Below, piece by piece: positions 41,594-53,285 of a DNA stretch of 64,000 nt. Positions within the stretch are counted from its first letter, which is position 1, and the number at the start of each line of letters is the position of its first letter. Location: assembly GCA_950097015.1 (NCBI GenBank), contig CATNEN010000038.1:14936001-15000000 (forward strand), in the 5' to 3' direction. The position numbers and the translations under genes are program-made. The DNA is from Macrostomum hystrix (taxonomy: Eukaryota > Platyhelminthes > Macrostomidae). The notes beneath the pieces are model-generated. The model saw only the letters and a list, made by a program, of their open reading frames with translations. It searched no databases and was not told where the DNA came from.

Positions 41594-44376
41594 CTGAAAT
41601 GGAATTTGTGGTACCAGCTTTGGCGGAAGGGTGGGTGTAGCGACCTCCCACAGTCCACGGACTGAACAGCTGTACACAGTTTTTAGATGCCACTGGCTGT
41701 ACATTTAAACTAACAGTGTTGGGCGTAATTCTCCCTGTTTCTACGTTTCTAGATCCCATCAAATCCCAAAAGTATCCCACTCAGCAAATATCTAGAACCC
41801 AACATCATCCCACTCCCTATATTTAAATTTCTATAAAATCCACTCACCCAGAAGATCCCTAAGCTGAGCAAGGCCTTCAAAGTCGCAGCTAGAGCTAGCG
41901 TCGGCTTTGCCATCGGAGGCCGTCTGTTTGACGAGGATCCGCAGCCTGTGCAGTCCGTGCACCGCGTTCACTAGCAGGTCAAGCGAGACAGCCTCCCAGC
42001 AGTCCCACAGGCTCCCATTGTCGCATTGATGGTTGACGTTAGCCAGCTTGTTCAACGCCAGCTTCTGGGCTGCCAAAGCAATGACCCGTTCCGACCTGGC
42101 CGCAGCCAGTTCAGGCTGTTGTAGCAGGGCTGAGCACACCAGCTGGCAGCCAATCAGACAGGGCCTGAGGCAGGCTCGGGCAAACTGGCGCAATCGAATC
42201 GAGTCTGGGCCGCAAGTCGAAACTGGCGAATTCGGCAATTTTTCTAAGTCGGCAATGGTTGGAAATTCTCTATGCAGCAGGTGGCGCAGGGTGTTGAAGA
42301 CTGCCTCGGCGGACCTCGGCGTTGAATAACTGGCGGTGGACGATGCAGCCGCGATGGCGGCGTCGGTCGTTGCCACTTCAATCAGGTGGCACATGATGTG
42401 GTTTCTAGGAAATTGAATCGCAATAGCACAGGTCCAGTAGAATTAACGGAACGTAAGACAGGCGGATAACAGGGGGAGAAGAATGGGGTAAAACAGGGGA
42501 GGAGAATGGGGGTAGAACAGGGGAGGAGAATGGGGGTAGAACAGGGGAGGAGAATGGGGGTAGAAAGGGGAGGAGAATGGGGGTAGAAAGGGGAGGAGAA
42601 TGGGGTTAGAACAGGGAGAGGAGAATGGGGATTGAACAGAGGTGGAGAATGGGGATTGAACAGAGGTGGAGAATGGGGATTGAACAGAGGTGGAGAATGG
42701 GGGTAAAACATGGAGGATAATGGGGGTAGAACAGGGGTGGGGAATGGGGGTAGAACAGGGGAGGAGAATGGGGGTAAAACAGGGGAGGAGAATGGGGGTA
42801 GAACAGGGGAGGAGAATGGGGGTAGAACAGGGGAGGAGAATGGGGGTAGAACAGGGGAGGAGAATGGGGTTAGAACAGGGAGAGGAGAATGGGGATTGAA
42901 CAGAGGTGGAGAATGGGGATTGAACAGAGGTGGAGAATGGGGATTGAACAGAGGTGGAGAATGGGGGTAAAACATGGAGGATAATGGGGGTAGAACAGGG
43001 GTGGGGAATGGGGGTAGAACAGGTGGAGGAGAATGAGGGTAGAACAGGGAGAGAAGAATGGAGTAGAACGCGACAAGAAAGTGTAAAGTGTACAAAGGGA
43101 ACAGAAATGCGCAGACCTGTAGGAGCACAGCTGCAGTCGCAGAGCCGCCCTGGCCTCTAAATCTCCGTCGGGCGCACCAACCAGAGCTACAGACTCAACA
43201 TCCTGGGCCTTGACCAACTCGATCAGGTCCGAATGAAGTCGGCACTGCTCGCGAATGACCGCCTCGGGCGTTGATTGGCTGCCAGGCTGAGCCGGCCAGT
43301 CCAGATTGGCCAGGCCGCCAATGTCGGATAGGCGAAGCCGGAGCCAATCAAGATCGGCGGCCAAAGCGGCCAATGGTACGGGACGCTCTGCTCGCGCGTC
43401 GGCTAGAAGTAGGCCGGCTATGAGGCAGAACGGCGACACGACGGCGTTTAAACAGTGGCGCGATATGGCGTGGTGAGCCACGGCTTTGAGCATGCGAATT
43501 TCCGAATCGGTCAATTGGGCTTTTACCTGTTCGAAGGCGTGTTATAATCGTGTAAATCTCATACAAAATATCACATATATATTATTAGCTCGTGTCCTAC
43601 TCAACTATTTCTAAATCCTGTTAAAAACTGTGCTCAAATTTACTTGGCGGTACTTAACCGTTCTTAAATCCTACTCAAGTGTTCTCAAATCCAACTCAAC
43701 TTTCTTAAATCTTACTTAATCGTTTTACAATCCTACTTAAGTATTCTCAAACCCTACTAAACTGTTCTCAAACTCTACTAAACTGTTCTCAATTCTTACT
43801 GAACTGTTCTCGAATCCAACTAAACTTTCTTAAATCCTACTCAATCATTCTCAAATCCTACTTAACTGTTCTCGAATCCAACTTAATCGTTCTGAAATCC
43901 TACTTAACTGTTCTGAAATCCTACTTAACTGTTCTTAAATCATACTCAATCATTCTCAAATCCTACTCAATCATTATTAAATCCAACTCAATCATTCTCA
44001 AATCCTACTCAACTGTTCTCAAATACAACATAAATTTCTATGCTATCCCATTGTCTACAATTTGACAGCAGAATTCTTCAATTCACCTTGGGCGCTAGGC
44101 TGTGCACGGATCTGTCAACACCGCCATAGTCGGCGGCAAATTTTCTCAAAGAAATCGGCTCGTCAAAGTAAAAATGCACGCTGCCAAAGTCTTCTTCTAG
44201 TAGGGCGCGAGCTTTCAACAGTCCGGAGGTGCTCTCCTTGGGCTTTGGCACGCCTAGCAGCTCGTAGGCGTACAGTTTCTGTTCTAGAATTCGATCGTAG
44301 CTAATGCTGACAGGCACCAGGTAGACGTCAGGTACTTCGCACATGAACCAGGACTCAAGGATGGCGCCTAGCATGC
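41529..44376 (-). CDS. GNPAT: GNPAT, dihydroxyacetone-phosphate acyltransferase, last four exons
   Basis: Peroxisomal matrix enzyme that acylates dihydroxyacetone phosphate, the first step of ether-lipid and plasmalogen synthesis. CDS = complement(join(41529..41593, 41848..42404, 43117..43526, 44087..44376)), 439 residues, about the C-terminal two thirds of a ~680-residue protein. The first visible exon is highly conserved: [20 protein letters not shown], then [20 protein letters not shown], the acyltransferase block IV region of the family. Later exons are more diverged but keep [15 protein letters not shown] and [12 protein letters not shown]. The protein ends SARSKL-stop, a canonical PTS1 peroxisomal signal (SKL). 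The N-terminal catalytic HxxxxD exon was not found up to the Iroquois gene; it may be in short exons I missed or beyond the window. Confidence 0.93.
41605..41677. repeat. Dispersed repeat, copy 1 (in GNPAT last intron)
   Basis: GTCCACGGACTGAACAGCTG here is nearly identical to the end of copy 2 at 44614-44637. The complement of 41628-41663 also resembles the start of copy 2 (AGTCCATGGACAGGGGAGGG and CCACACCCACCCT). Origin unknown. Confidence 0.5.
41848..42404 (-). CDS. GNPAT: GNPAT penultimate exon
   Basis: Acceptor TTCCTAG and donor GTGAGTG on the minus strand. Starts [20 protein letters not shown] and ends LRDLL. Contains [20 protein letters not shown], which aligns with the human FRFLRDVFADEF region. 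Confidence 0.88.
42465..43062 (+). repeat. 24-bp minisatellite in a GNPAT intron
   Basis: About 25 copies of GGGGAGGAGAATGGGGGTAG plus AACA, with variants ATTGAACAGAGGTGGAGAAT. In the sense of GNPAT (minus) it is C/T-rich. Blocks at 42590-42770 and 42880-43020 repeat the same order of variants. Confidence 0.93.
43117..43526 (-). CDS. GNPAT: GNPAT exon, middle region
   Basis: Acceptor TTCGAACAG, donor GTCTGC on the minus strand. The donor is weak beyond GT, but the phase (AG + A) and homology across the junction (LCSYR-NHIM) fit. Starts [20 protein letters not shown]. Confidence 0.85.
43610..44025 (+). repeat. ~22-bp degenerate intronic repeat in GNPAT
   Basis: About 18 irregular copies of AAATCCTACTCAACTGTTCT with many substitutions; an older-looking array. 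Confidence 0.8.
44087..44376 (-). CDS. GNPAT: GNPAT exon with block IV ([16 protein letters not shown])
   Basis: Acceptor CCACTCAG and donor AAG|GTGAAT on the minus strand. It starts with two bases of a split codon, so more coding exons lie upstream at higher coordinates. Confidence 0.93.
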
Positions 44377-44474
44377 CTGAGTGGTTAATGGAGTGAGTGC
44401 ATGCTTAGCAATCACGTTGCCGGAGCAGAGCAAAAATAATAGAATTTATTACACCTGCCCCAATATGGTCAGTC

Positions 44475-44640
44475 CATGGACAGGGGAGGGACGCCACACC
44501 CACCCTCAATTACCCCAGCTTGGGTGAATTGAACCCAGTTTCTCGTACTATAAATATAGTGTGGTCATTGCCTCGTAAAAAAATTTAGATACCTGCATTT
44601 ACTGGCGCCTATCTCCATGGACTAAACAGCTGTACACCCA
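44475..44640. repeat. Dispersed repeat, copy 2
   Basis: Contains AGTCCATGGACAGGGGAGGG, CCACACCCACCCTC and, at the right end, TCCATGGACTAAACAGCTGT. Similar pieces occur in the last GNPAT intron at 41605-41677. Confidence 0.5.
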
Positions 44641-44971
44641 TCCCAACTAGGTTAGGTGAGAAATCTGAATAGATAAATCCCTATGCGGTGTTTTTATCCT
44701 TCGAATTTTACGTTAGAAGTGATAGCGATAACCAAATAATCGATGCGCTTTCTTTCGGCACAAAAACCTGTTGAATGCTACTTACAGTAGCAAAACTTGT
44801 CATATGAGTTAAATAGTAGTAAAACTATCATGGTAGCAGCTAATTAATCGATATTTTAATTTTGATAATCGTCAGAGTGTATTTTTGTAACAACATTAAC
44901 TAAAACAACTCGTTTATGCGAACATGTGTTCAGAAGATTTATGTGTCTTATCTTTCCTGTCTCGTGTCTTA

Positions 44972-45340
44972 TCTCACTACTGTCTCATCTCTCCGCTCCG
45001 TCATCTCACTACTGTCTCATCTCTCCGCTCCGTCATCTCACTACTGTCTCATCTCTCCGCTCCGTCATCTCACTACTGTCTCATCTCTCCGCTCCGTCAT
45101 CTCACTACTGTCTCATCTCTCCACTCCCCCATCACTCTACTGTCTCATCTCTCCACTCCCCCATCACTCTACTGTTTCATCTCTCCACTCCCCCATCACT
45201 CTACTGTCTCATCTCTCCACTCCCCCATCACTCTACTGTCTCATCTCTCCACTCCCCCATCACTCTACTGTTTCATCTCTCCACTCCCCCATCACTCTAC
45301 TGTCTCATCTCTCCACTCCCCCATCACTCTACTGTCTCGT
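44972..45340 (+). repeat. 32-bp CT-rich minisatellite
   Basis: About 11 copies. The first four units have CTCATCTCTCCGCTCCGTCA and the remainder CTCATCTCTCCACTCCCCCA, with a shared ACTGTCTCATCTCTCC core. Confidence 0.93.
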
Positions 45341-45954
45341 GTCAAATATCTCCCGTGTCTTACCTCTCCCGTGTCATCTCATCTCATCGTCTCATCTCTC
45401 CCCTGTCTAATCGCTCTTTTGTCTATGCGTATACACATAATGTGTATTGTTTACACAAGATCAATATGAATATTTTTGCTATCATCATAGCAATTAATAA
45501 TAATGCCTTGCAATGATTCTAACCAGCATTTTAACCATCCGTGGACAAGGCCGCTCTCTCTGTGCGTGTGTTGTGTTAACAATATTAATCAAACACTGCG
45601 GGTGGCCTTCTGATATATATATATATATATATGATTTTCCAATTTAACACCCTACACTAACATACCCACAGACACATGCTAAGGCTCTTTGTCCCTGCCA
45701 GTCAATAATTACTCAAACACATGATCGGGCGAGATCGCCCTTCAATCAGTTAAAATGTCCCAATCGGAAGGGTTAGATTTCCCATCTATGACCGATCTGA
45801 TCCCGCTGCGGGTTTCCGCATATTAAATATCCCCCACTGTGTCATTTCTAGCATTATAACAAACTCTGTTGGCAAATAGTTGGAAAAAACTTTTGGGAAG
45901 TGTGGATAGAGTAAATTCTTAGTTTGCCATTCCAATTTATACAGTGCTGCTATG
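45341..45954. other. Unassigned stretch with (TA)n microsatellite
   Basis: Contains a (TA)n run at about 45614-45632. A palindromic GGGCGAGATCGCCC lies at about 45727. No coding exon was recognised. Confidence 0.45.
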
Positions 45955-46612
45955 ACTTTCCTCCGTCATCTACTCTCATTCGTCATATCTCCCCTGTCTT
46001 AACTCTCCCGTGTCATATCACTCTTTTGTATCGTCTCTCTACTGTCTCACCTTTCTCCTGTCTTATCTCTCTACAGTCTCATCTCTACCCATGTCTTCTT
46101 GACTCTAATCTCTGGCCTATCTAATCTCTCACCTGTCTTATCTCTCTACTGTCTTATCTCTCTACTGTCTTATCTCTCTACTGTCTTATCTCTACTGTCT
46201 CATCTCTCTCCTGTCTCATTTTTCTGCTGTCTCATCTTTCTGCTGTCTCATTTCAACCTTGTCTCACCTTTCTCCTGTCTCATCTCTCTACAGTCTCATC
46301 TCTACCCGTGTCTTCTTGACTCTAATCTCTGGCCTATCTAATCTCTCTACTGTCTCATCTTTCTACTGTCTTATCTCTCTACTGTCTTATCTCTCTACTG
46401 TCTTATCTCTCTACTGTCTTATCTCTCTACTGTCTTATCTCTCTACTGTCTTATCTCTCTACTGTCTAATCTCTCTCCTGTCTCATCTTTCTGCTGTCTC
46501 ATCTCAACCTTGTCTCACCTTTCTCCTGTCTCATCTCTCTACAGTCTCATCTCTACCCGTGTCTTCTTGACTCTAATCTCTGGCCTATCTAATCTCTCAC
46601 CTGTCTTATCTC
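45955..46612 (+). repeat. 16-bp CT-rich minisatellite
   Basis: Copies of TCTCTACTGTCTTATC mixed with CTGTCTCATCTCTC forms. A ~240-base block (about 46050-46140, again from 46275 and from 46530) ending CTAATCTCTGGCCTATCTAA recurs. Confidence 0.92.
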
Positions 46613-47237
46613 TTCCGAGTCTATGTGGCTTTTAGATTATCTACTTGGCAGGCAAGAGTATACAATCAGGACCACAGTTGCATTAAACGATGATGATTAG
46701 TAACAGGTGACAAACATGGGGCCACCAAATCCTGTCCATCACAGCCTAGATGGTGTCTGTCAAACTCTCTGTCTTGAATTTGTTTTCGCACCAAATTGCG
46801 TGCGAAGCTGGGCACGGAGTGATTTAACTTATAAAAAACGACTAGTAACAACTGATGGATTATTATTAAAAAGAGGCTATCGTCAAGTGCTAGAAAAAAC
46901 AACAATGGCTAACACGGCAACTGGGGAACCGCTTGCGTAGACTTGGTCATTGACTGCTACTATAAAATCTGGTCTCCAAATCATTCAGTTTCAGAAGTGC
47001 CAATCATCCAAAAGAATAATTTCAACACACAATCAGTTCTGGCCATCGTGGGAAATATGGTTATCCTTTGTTATGGCAACATTTTAAAACATAATGGTGT
47101 TGCTATTTGTTCTGAAATTAAGATTAGGATCTATCATTACGCATTATGCTCATCACAAAACGAATTTATAATAATATTTTGTGATTATTATTTGCTGAGG
47201 GGCTGTGGTTATTGTAGTATTTTGGCGACAATCGACC
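46613..47237. other. Unassigned stretch
   Basis: AT-rich, no recognised gene, next to the telomere-like tract. Short open frames on both strands have no known motifs. Confidence 0.4.
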
Positions 47238-47286
47238 ACTAACCCTAACCCTAACCCTAACCCTAACCCTAACCCTAAACCTAAAC
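47238..47286 (+). repeat. Interstitial telomere-type (CCCTAA)n tract
   Basis: Six to seven CTAACC units, the last ones diverged to CTAAAC. The complement is TTAGGG, the usual animal telomere repeat. Unique sequence continues on both sides, so this is not a chromosome end. Confidence 0.93.
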
Positions 47287-49027
47287 CAACGCCGAAACAC
47301 TGGTTTAGGTATTCTATTTAGTTTTTTATTCTACCTGTCTTTTAGTGTTGTGCAGCAAATTTTTAAAGCCAAGCTGAACAAACTTAGCTCACCTAATCTA
47401 GGAAGGAGGAAGTCAAACAAGTGTGCTACACATGTAAAACGCTTCTAGTTAACCATTGTTAACTGGCTTGGTGTCAAATCTGCATGCTAGGCCAGCAGCT
47501 GCAGGAATGCGACCTGCTCAAAACTCAAAAATTGTAGAGAATAAATTGTAGAGAGGAAAAAACAACTGCAGGTGCCACAGTCAGCCAGCCAGTCCACTTA
47601 GCTACCTGAGTGCAATTGAACAAATAGAGGAATCGGAAGCGACACTTATGGCTAGCCCAGAGAAAGAATGGAATAAAATGAATGCTTTTAACATGAAGTG
47701 TATAAGCACACATACACACTGCATAGTGTGATCTGACAAGCTTGCTTTGTGTTGTTTAGTCAGCTAAAGCCACAGGCCGTAGTTAAATAGATTTCGCTCT
47801 TTTAAATAAATTTATAAGGGCTGAGCTTACTGTGCTCAGGAATATACGCAAATTTAACTGGAAGCCAGCTGGCCGAGCAGTGCATTGGTTCGAATCCACG
47901 CGGTCAACGCGACAATTGATTGAAGAGGCCAGTTCACTAAGGCTCGGGGTTCGGGTAACGAAATTAGTTTTTAATTCCTTCAATTGCTAGTAGCACAATC
48001 TCTGCAGCCTATATGTATCGAAAAAAACACAAACCAGGTAGAGATTTGTGAAATAAACGGTAGTTATTTCTAATTGAGCGACTTTATGGAATCAGCTCCT
48101 ATCAGAAAAAAATTATCCTGAAGTTGAGTTTTTAGAAGAATGCTGAAAAGTGAAGGGCGTCTCATTGTGACGGAAATCCCCCTCGACAAGAAGCATCGGC
48201 TTTCTTCCCCCCCCCAATTTCATTAGGGTGTGCGCAATTTAACTCTCATTTTATTTTATTTTCTTGCTTCAAAAAACGTTGACTATTACTCCGGTCAGCG
48301 TCCTCCACTTCACGCTGTTGTCCCATGTTTGAGGCCTGAGTCGCCCCTACTGCATAGCGGCTTGAAAAGAGCTAATCCATAGGCTTTTTTGTTAAGTGGC
48401 CATACAGGGCCAGGTTAGAGCGATCGGAACTTGGGTATTAACAAGTGTTTCCCTTCCACTCTCCGAGGTGATCAAAAGCCAAGTCAGCCCAGTCAGCAGC
48501 AGTGGTAGCAAAGTTATAATAACACAGCGAGTATCGACTTATAAAGGCCAGGCAGTTCCGCTAAACCGCTGCTTTTCATTTTCTTCTGTTGCTCTTTGGT
48601 CGGCTCTGAAGTGCGGGACCTTGCTGCTGCTGCTGCAGCAGTTTTAAGAGAGACTTGAAGTGCTGCACACAACCCTATATAGTTGAGTATCTGAGCTCAA
48701 CTCAACCCAAAAGCGTCTCCCGCAAATTTTTAATTAACCTCCTCGCCCTTATCCCCCACTTGGCTCCCACTTCAATTCAGGCGGAGTATAGAAAATTTCT
48801 CCAAGCGCTTTTAAAAATGAATAACTTCTCTACAGAAATCAACCAGTGTGAGTGTATTATGATTGGGCGAGTGACATTGGCTTATAATACTTGTTGAATA
48901 ATGCCTTGCTGGCTTCAATTCTACACGAGGCCTAAAATAAGCTATTGAATACGCATTGGTCTTGCAATCATAGACCTGTCGCTTAATTATACAACTACAG
49001 GTATTAAAACAACTGTTTGCGTTAGCT
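47287..49027. other. Unassigned intergenic stretch
   Basis: No recognisable gene. A perfect B-box-like GGTTCGAATCC occurs at about 47887 with no correctly spaced A box. Open frames at 48396-48647 and 48655-48897 (+) show no known domains. Confidence 0.45.
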
Positions 49028-52000
49028 GTTAGCTAATCTCTTCTCTACCTCATCTACTCTCTATCTGATCTAGTCTCTATCTGATCTAGTCTCTATCTGA
49101 TCTAGCCTCTATCTGATTTAGTCTCTATCTGATCTAGTCTCTATCTGATCTAGTCTCTATCTGATCTAGTCTCTATCTGATCTGATCTATCTGATCTAGT
49201 CTATATCTGATCTAGTCTCTATCTGATCTACTCTCTATCTGATCTAGTCTCTATCTGATCTAGCCTCTATCTGATTTAGTCTCTATCTGATCTAGTCTCT
49301 ATCTGATCTAGTCTCCATCTGATCTAGCCTCTATCTGATCTAGCCTCTATCTGATCTAGTCTCTATCTGATCTAGTCTCTATCTGATCTAGTCTCTATCT
49401 GATCTAGTCTCTATCTGATCTAGTCTCCATCTGATCTAGTCTCTATCTGATCTAGTCTCTATCTGATCTAGTCTCTATCTGATCTACTCTCTATCTGATC
49501 TATTCTCTATCTGATCTAGCCTCTATCTGATCTAGTCTCTATCTGATCTAGTCTCTATCTGATCTAGTCTCTATCTGATCTAGTCTCTATCTGATCTGAT
49601 CTATCTGATCTAGTCTCTATCTGATCTAGTCTCTATCTGATCTAGTCTCTATCTGATCTAGTCTCTATCTGATCTAGCCTCTATCTGATCTAGTCTCTAT
49701 CTGATCTAGTCTCTATCTGATCTAGTCTCCATCTGATCTAGCCTCTATCTGATCTAGCCTCTATCTGATCTAGTCTCTATCTGATCTAGTCTCTATCTGA
49801 TCTAGTCTCTATCTGATCTAGTCTCTATCTGATCTAGTCTCCATCTGATCTAGTCTCTATCTGATCTAGTCTCTATCTGATCTAGTCTCTATCTGATCTA
49901 CTCTCTATCTGATCTATTCTCTATCTGATCTAGCCTCTATCTGATCTAGTCTCTATCTGATCTAGTCTCTATCTGATCTAGTCTCTATCTGATCTAGTCT
50001 CTATCTGATCTAGCCTCTATCTGATCTAGTCTCTATCTGATATAGTCTCTATCTGATCTGATCTATCTGATCTAGTCTCTATCTGATCTAGTCTCTATCT
50101 GATCTAGTCTCTATCTGATCTAGTCTCTATCTGATCTACTCTCTATATTAACTGATCTCTATCTGATCTACTATCTATTGGTTCTACTCTTTATCTAATC
50201 AAATCTCTATCTGATCTAGTCTCTATCTGATCTAGTCTCCATCTGATCTAGTCTCTATCTGATCTAGTCTCTATCTGATCTAGTCTCTATCTGATCTACT
50301 CTCTATCTGATCTATTCTCTATCTGATCTAGCCTCTATCTGATCTAGTCTCTATCTGATCTAGTCTCTATCTGATCTAGTCTCTATCTGATCTAGTCTCT
50401 ATCTGATCTAGCCTCTATCTGATCTAGTCTCTATCTGATATAGTCTCTATCTGATCTGATCTATCTGATCTAGTCTCTATCTGATCTAGTCTCTATCTGA
50501 TCTAGTCTCTATCTGATCTAGTCTCTATCTGATCTAGCCTCTATCTGATCTAGTCTCTATCTGATCTAGTCTCTATCTGATCTAGTCTCCATCTGATCTA
50601 GTCTCTATCTGATCTAGTCTCTATCTGATCTAGTCTCTATCTGATCTACTCTCTATCTGATCTATTCTCTATCTGATCTAGCCTCTATCTGATCTAGTCT
50701 CTATCTGATCTAGTCTCTATCTGATCTAGTCTCTATCTGATCTAGTCTCTATCTGATCTAGCCTCTATCTGATCTAGTCTCTATCTGATATAGTCTCTAT
50801 CTGATCTGATCTATCTGATCTAGTCTCTATCTGATCTAGTCTCTATCTGATCTAGTCTCTATCTGATCTAGTCTCTATCTGAATCTACTCTCTATATTAA
50901 CTGATCTCTATCTGATCTACTATCTATTGGTTCTACTCTTTATCTAATCAAATCTCTATCTGATCTAGTCTCTATCTGATCTAGTCTCCATCTGATCTAG
51001 TCTCTATCTGATCTAGTCTCTATCTGATCTAGTCTCTATCTGATCTACTCTCTATCTGATCTATTCTCTATCTGATCTAGCCTCTATCTGATCTAGTCTC
51101 TATCTGATCTAGTCTCTATCTGATCTAGTCTCTATCTGATCTAGTCTCTATCTGATCTAGCCTCTATCTGATCTAGTCTCTATCTGATATAGTCTCTATC
51201 TGATCTGATCTATCTGATCTAGTCTCTATCTGATCTAGTCTCTATCTGATCTAGTCTCTATCTGATCTAGTCTCTATCTGATCTACTCTCTATATTAACT
51301 GATCTCTATCTGATCTACTATCTATTGGTTCTACTCTTATCTAATCTATCTGATCTAGTCTCTATCTGATCTAGTCTCTATCTGATCTAGCTCTCTATCT
51401 GATCTATTCTCTATCTGATCTAGTCCTCTATCTGATCTAGTCTCTATCTGATCTAGTCTCTATCTGATCTAGTCTCTATCTGATCTAGTCTCTATCTGAT
51501 CTAGCCTCTATCTGATCTAGTCTCTATCTGATATAGTCTCTATCTGATCTGATCTATCTGATCTAGTCTCTATCTGATCTAGTCTCTATCTGATCTAGTC
51601 TCTATCTGATCTAGTCTCTATCTGATCTACTCTCTATATTAACTGATCTCTATCTGATCTACTATCTATTGGTTCTACTCTTTATCTAATCAAATCTCTA
51701 TCTGATCTAGTCTCTATCTGATCTAGTCTCCATCTGATCTAGTCTCTATCTGATCTAGTCTCTATCTGATCTAGTCTCTATCTGATCTACTCTCTATCTG
51801 ATCTAGTCTCTATCTGATCTAGCCTCTATCTGATCTAGTCTCTATCTGATCTAGTCTCTATCTGATCTAGTCTCTATCTGATCTAGTCTCTATCTGATCT
51901 AGCCTCTATCTGATCTAGTCTCTATCTGATATAGTCTCTATCTGATCTGATCTATCTGATCTAGTCTCTATCTGATCTAGTCTCTATCTGATCTAGTCTC

Positions 52001-53285
52001 TATCTGATCTGATCTATCTGATCTAGTCTCTATCTGATCTAGTCTCTATCTGATCTAGTCTCTATCTGATCTAGTCTCCATCTGATCTAGTCTCTATCTG
52101 ATCTAGTCTCTATCTGATCTAGTCTCTATCTGATCTACTCTCTATCTGATCTATTCTCTATCTGATCTAGCCTCTATCTGATCTAGTCTCTATCTGATCT
52201 AGTCTCTATCTGATCTAGTCTCTATCTGATCTAGTCTCTATCTGATCTAGCCTCTATCTGATCTAGTCTCTATCTGATATAGTCTCTATCTGATCTGATC
52301 TATCTGATCTAGTCTCTATCTGATCTAGTCTCTATCTGATCTAGTCTCTATCTGATCTAGTCTCTATCTGATCTACTCTCTATATTAACTGATCTCTATC
52401 TGATCTACTATCTATTGGTTCTACTCTTTATCTAATCAAATCTCTATCTGATCTAGTCTCTATCTGATCTAGTCTCCATCTGATCTAGTCTCTATCTGAT
52501 CTAGTCTCTATCTGATCTAGTCTCTATCTGATCTACTCTCTATCTGATCTATTCTCTATCTGATCTAGCCTCTATCTGATCTAGTCTCTATCTGATCTAG
52601 TCTCTATCTGATCTAGTCTCTATCTGATCTAGTCTCTATCTGATCTAGCCTCTATCTGATCTAGTCTCTATCTGATATAGTCTCTATCTGATCTGATCTA
52701 TCTGATCTAGTCTCTATCTGATCTAGTCTCTATCTGATCTAGTCTCTATCTGATCTAGTCTCTATCTGATCTACTCTCTATATTAACTGATCTCTATCTG
52801 ATCTACTATCTATTGGTTCTACTCTTTATCTAATCAAATCTCTATCTGATCTAGTCTCTATCTGATTTAGCCTCTATCTGATCTAGTCTCTATCTGATCT
52901 AGTCTCTATCTGATCTGATCTATCTGATCTAGTCTCTATCTGATCTAGTCTCTATCTGATCTAGTCTCTATCTGATCTACTCTCTATATTAACTGATCTC
53001 TATCTGATCTACTATCTATTGTTTCTACTCTTTATCTAATCAAATCTCTATCTGATCTACTCTCTATCTGATCTAGTCTCTATCTGATCTGATCTATCTG
53101 ATCTAGTCTCTATCTGATCTAGTCTCTACCTGATCTACTCTCTATATTAACTGATCTCTATCTGATCTACTCTCTATATTAACTGATCTCTATCTGATCT
53201 ACTCTCTATATTAACTGATCTCTATCTGATCTACTATCTATCGGATCTACTCTTTATCTAATCTAATCTCTATATGATCTACTCT
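49028..53285 (+). repeat. 4.3-kb array of a 16-bp unit with ~1.49-kb higher-order repeat
   Basis: About 260 copies of CTCTATCTGATCTAGT. The variant TATTAACTG marks positions 50146, 50895, 51293, 51637, 52383, 52781, 52987, 53145, 53177 and 53208. The spacings 50146-51637, 50895-52383 and 51293-52781 are 1491, 1488 and 1488 bases, so a block of about 1.49 kb was duplicated on top of the 16-bp unit. Confidence 0.95.

Noticed and set aside
47238-47286. Chromosome end
   Set aside because: Only six to seven units, with non-telomeric sequence continuing for kilobases on both sides.
47865-47935. tRNA gene around GGTTCGAATCC
   Set aside because: The A-box-like TGGCCGAGC is far too close to the B box, and no cloverleaf can be drawn.
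47783-48897. Small open frames proposed as genes on both strands
   Set aside because: No known motifs, no splice support, and similar open frames occur by chance in this composition.
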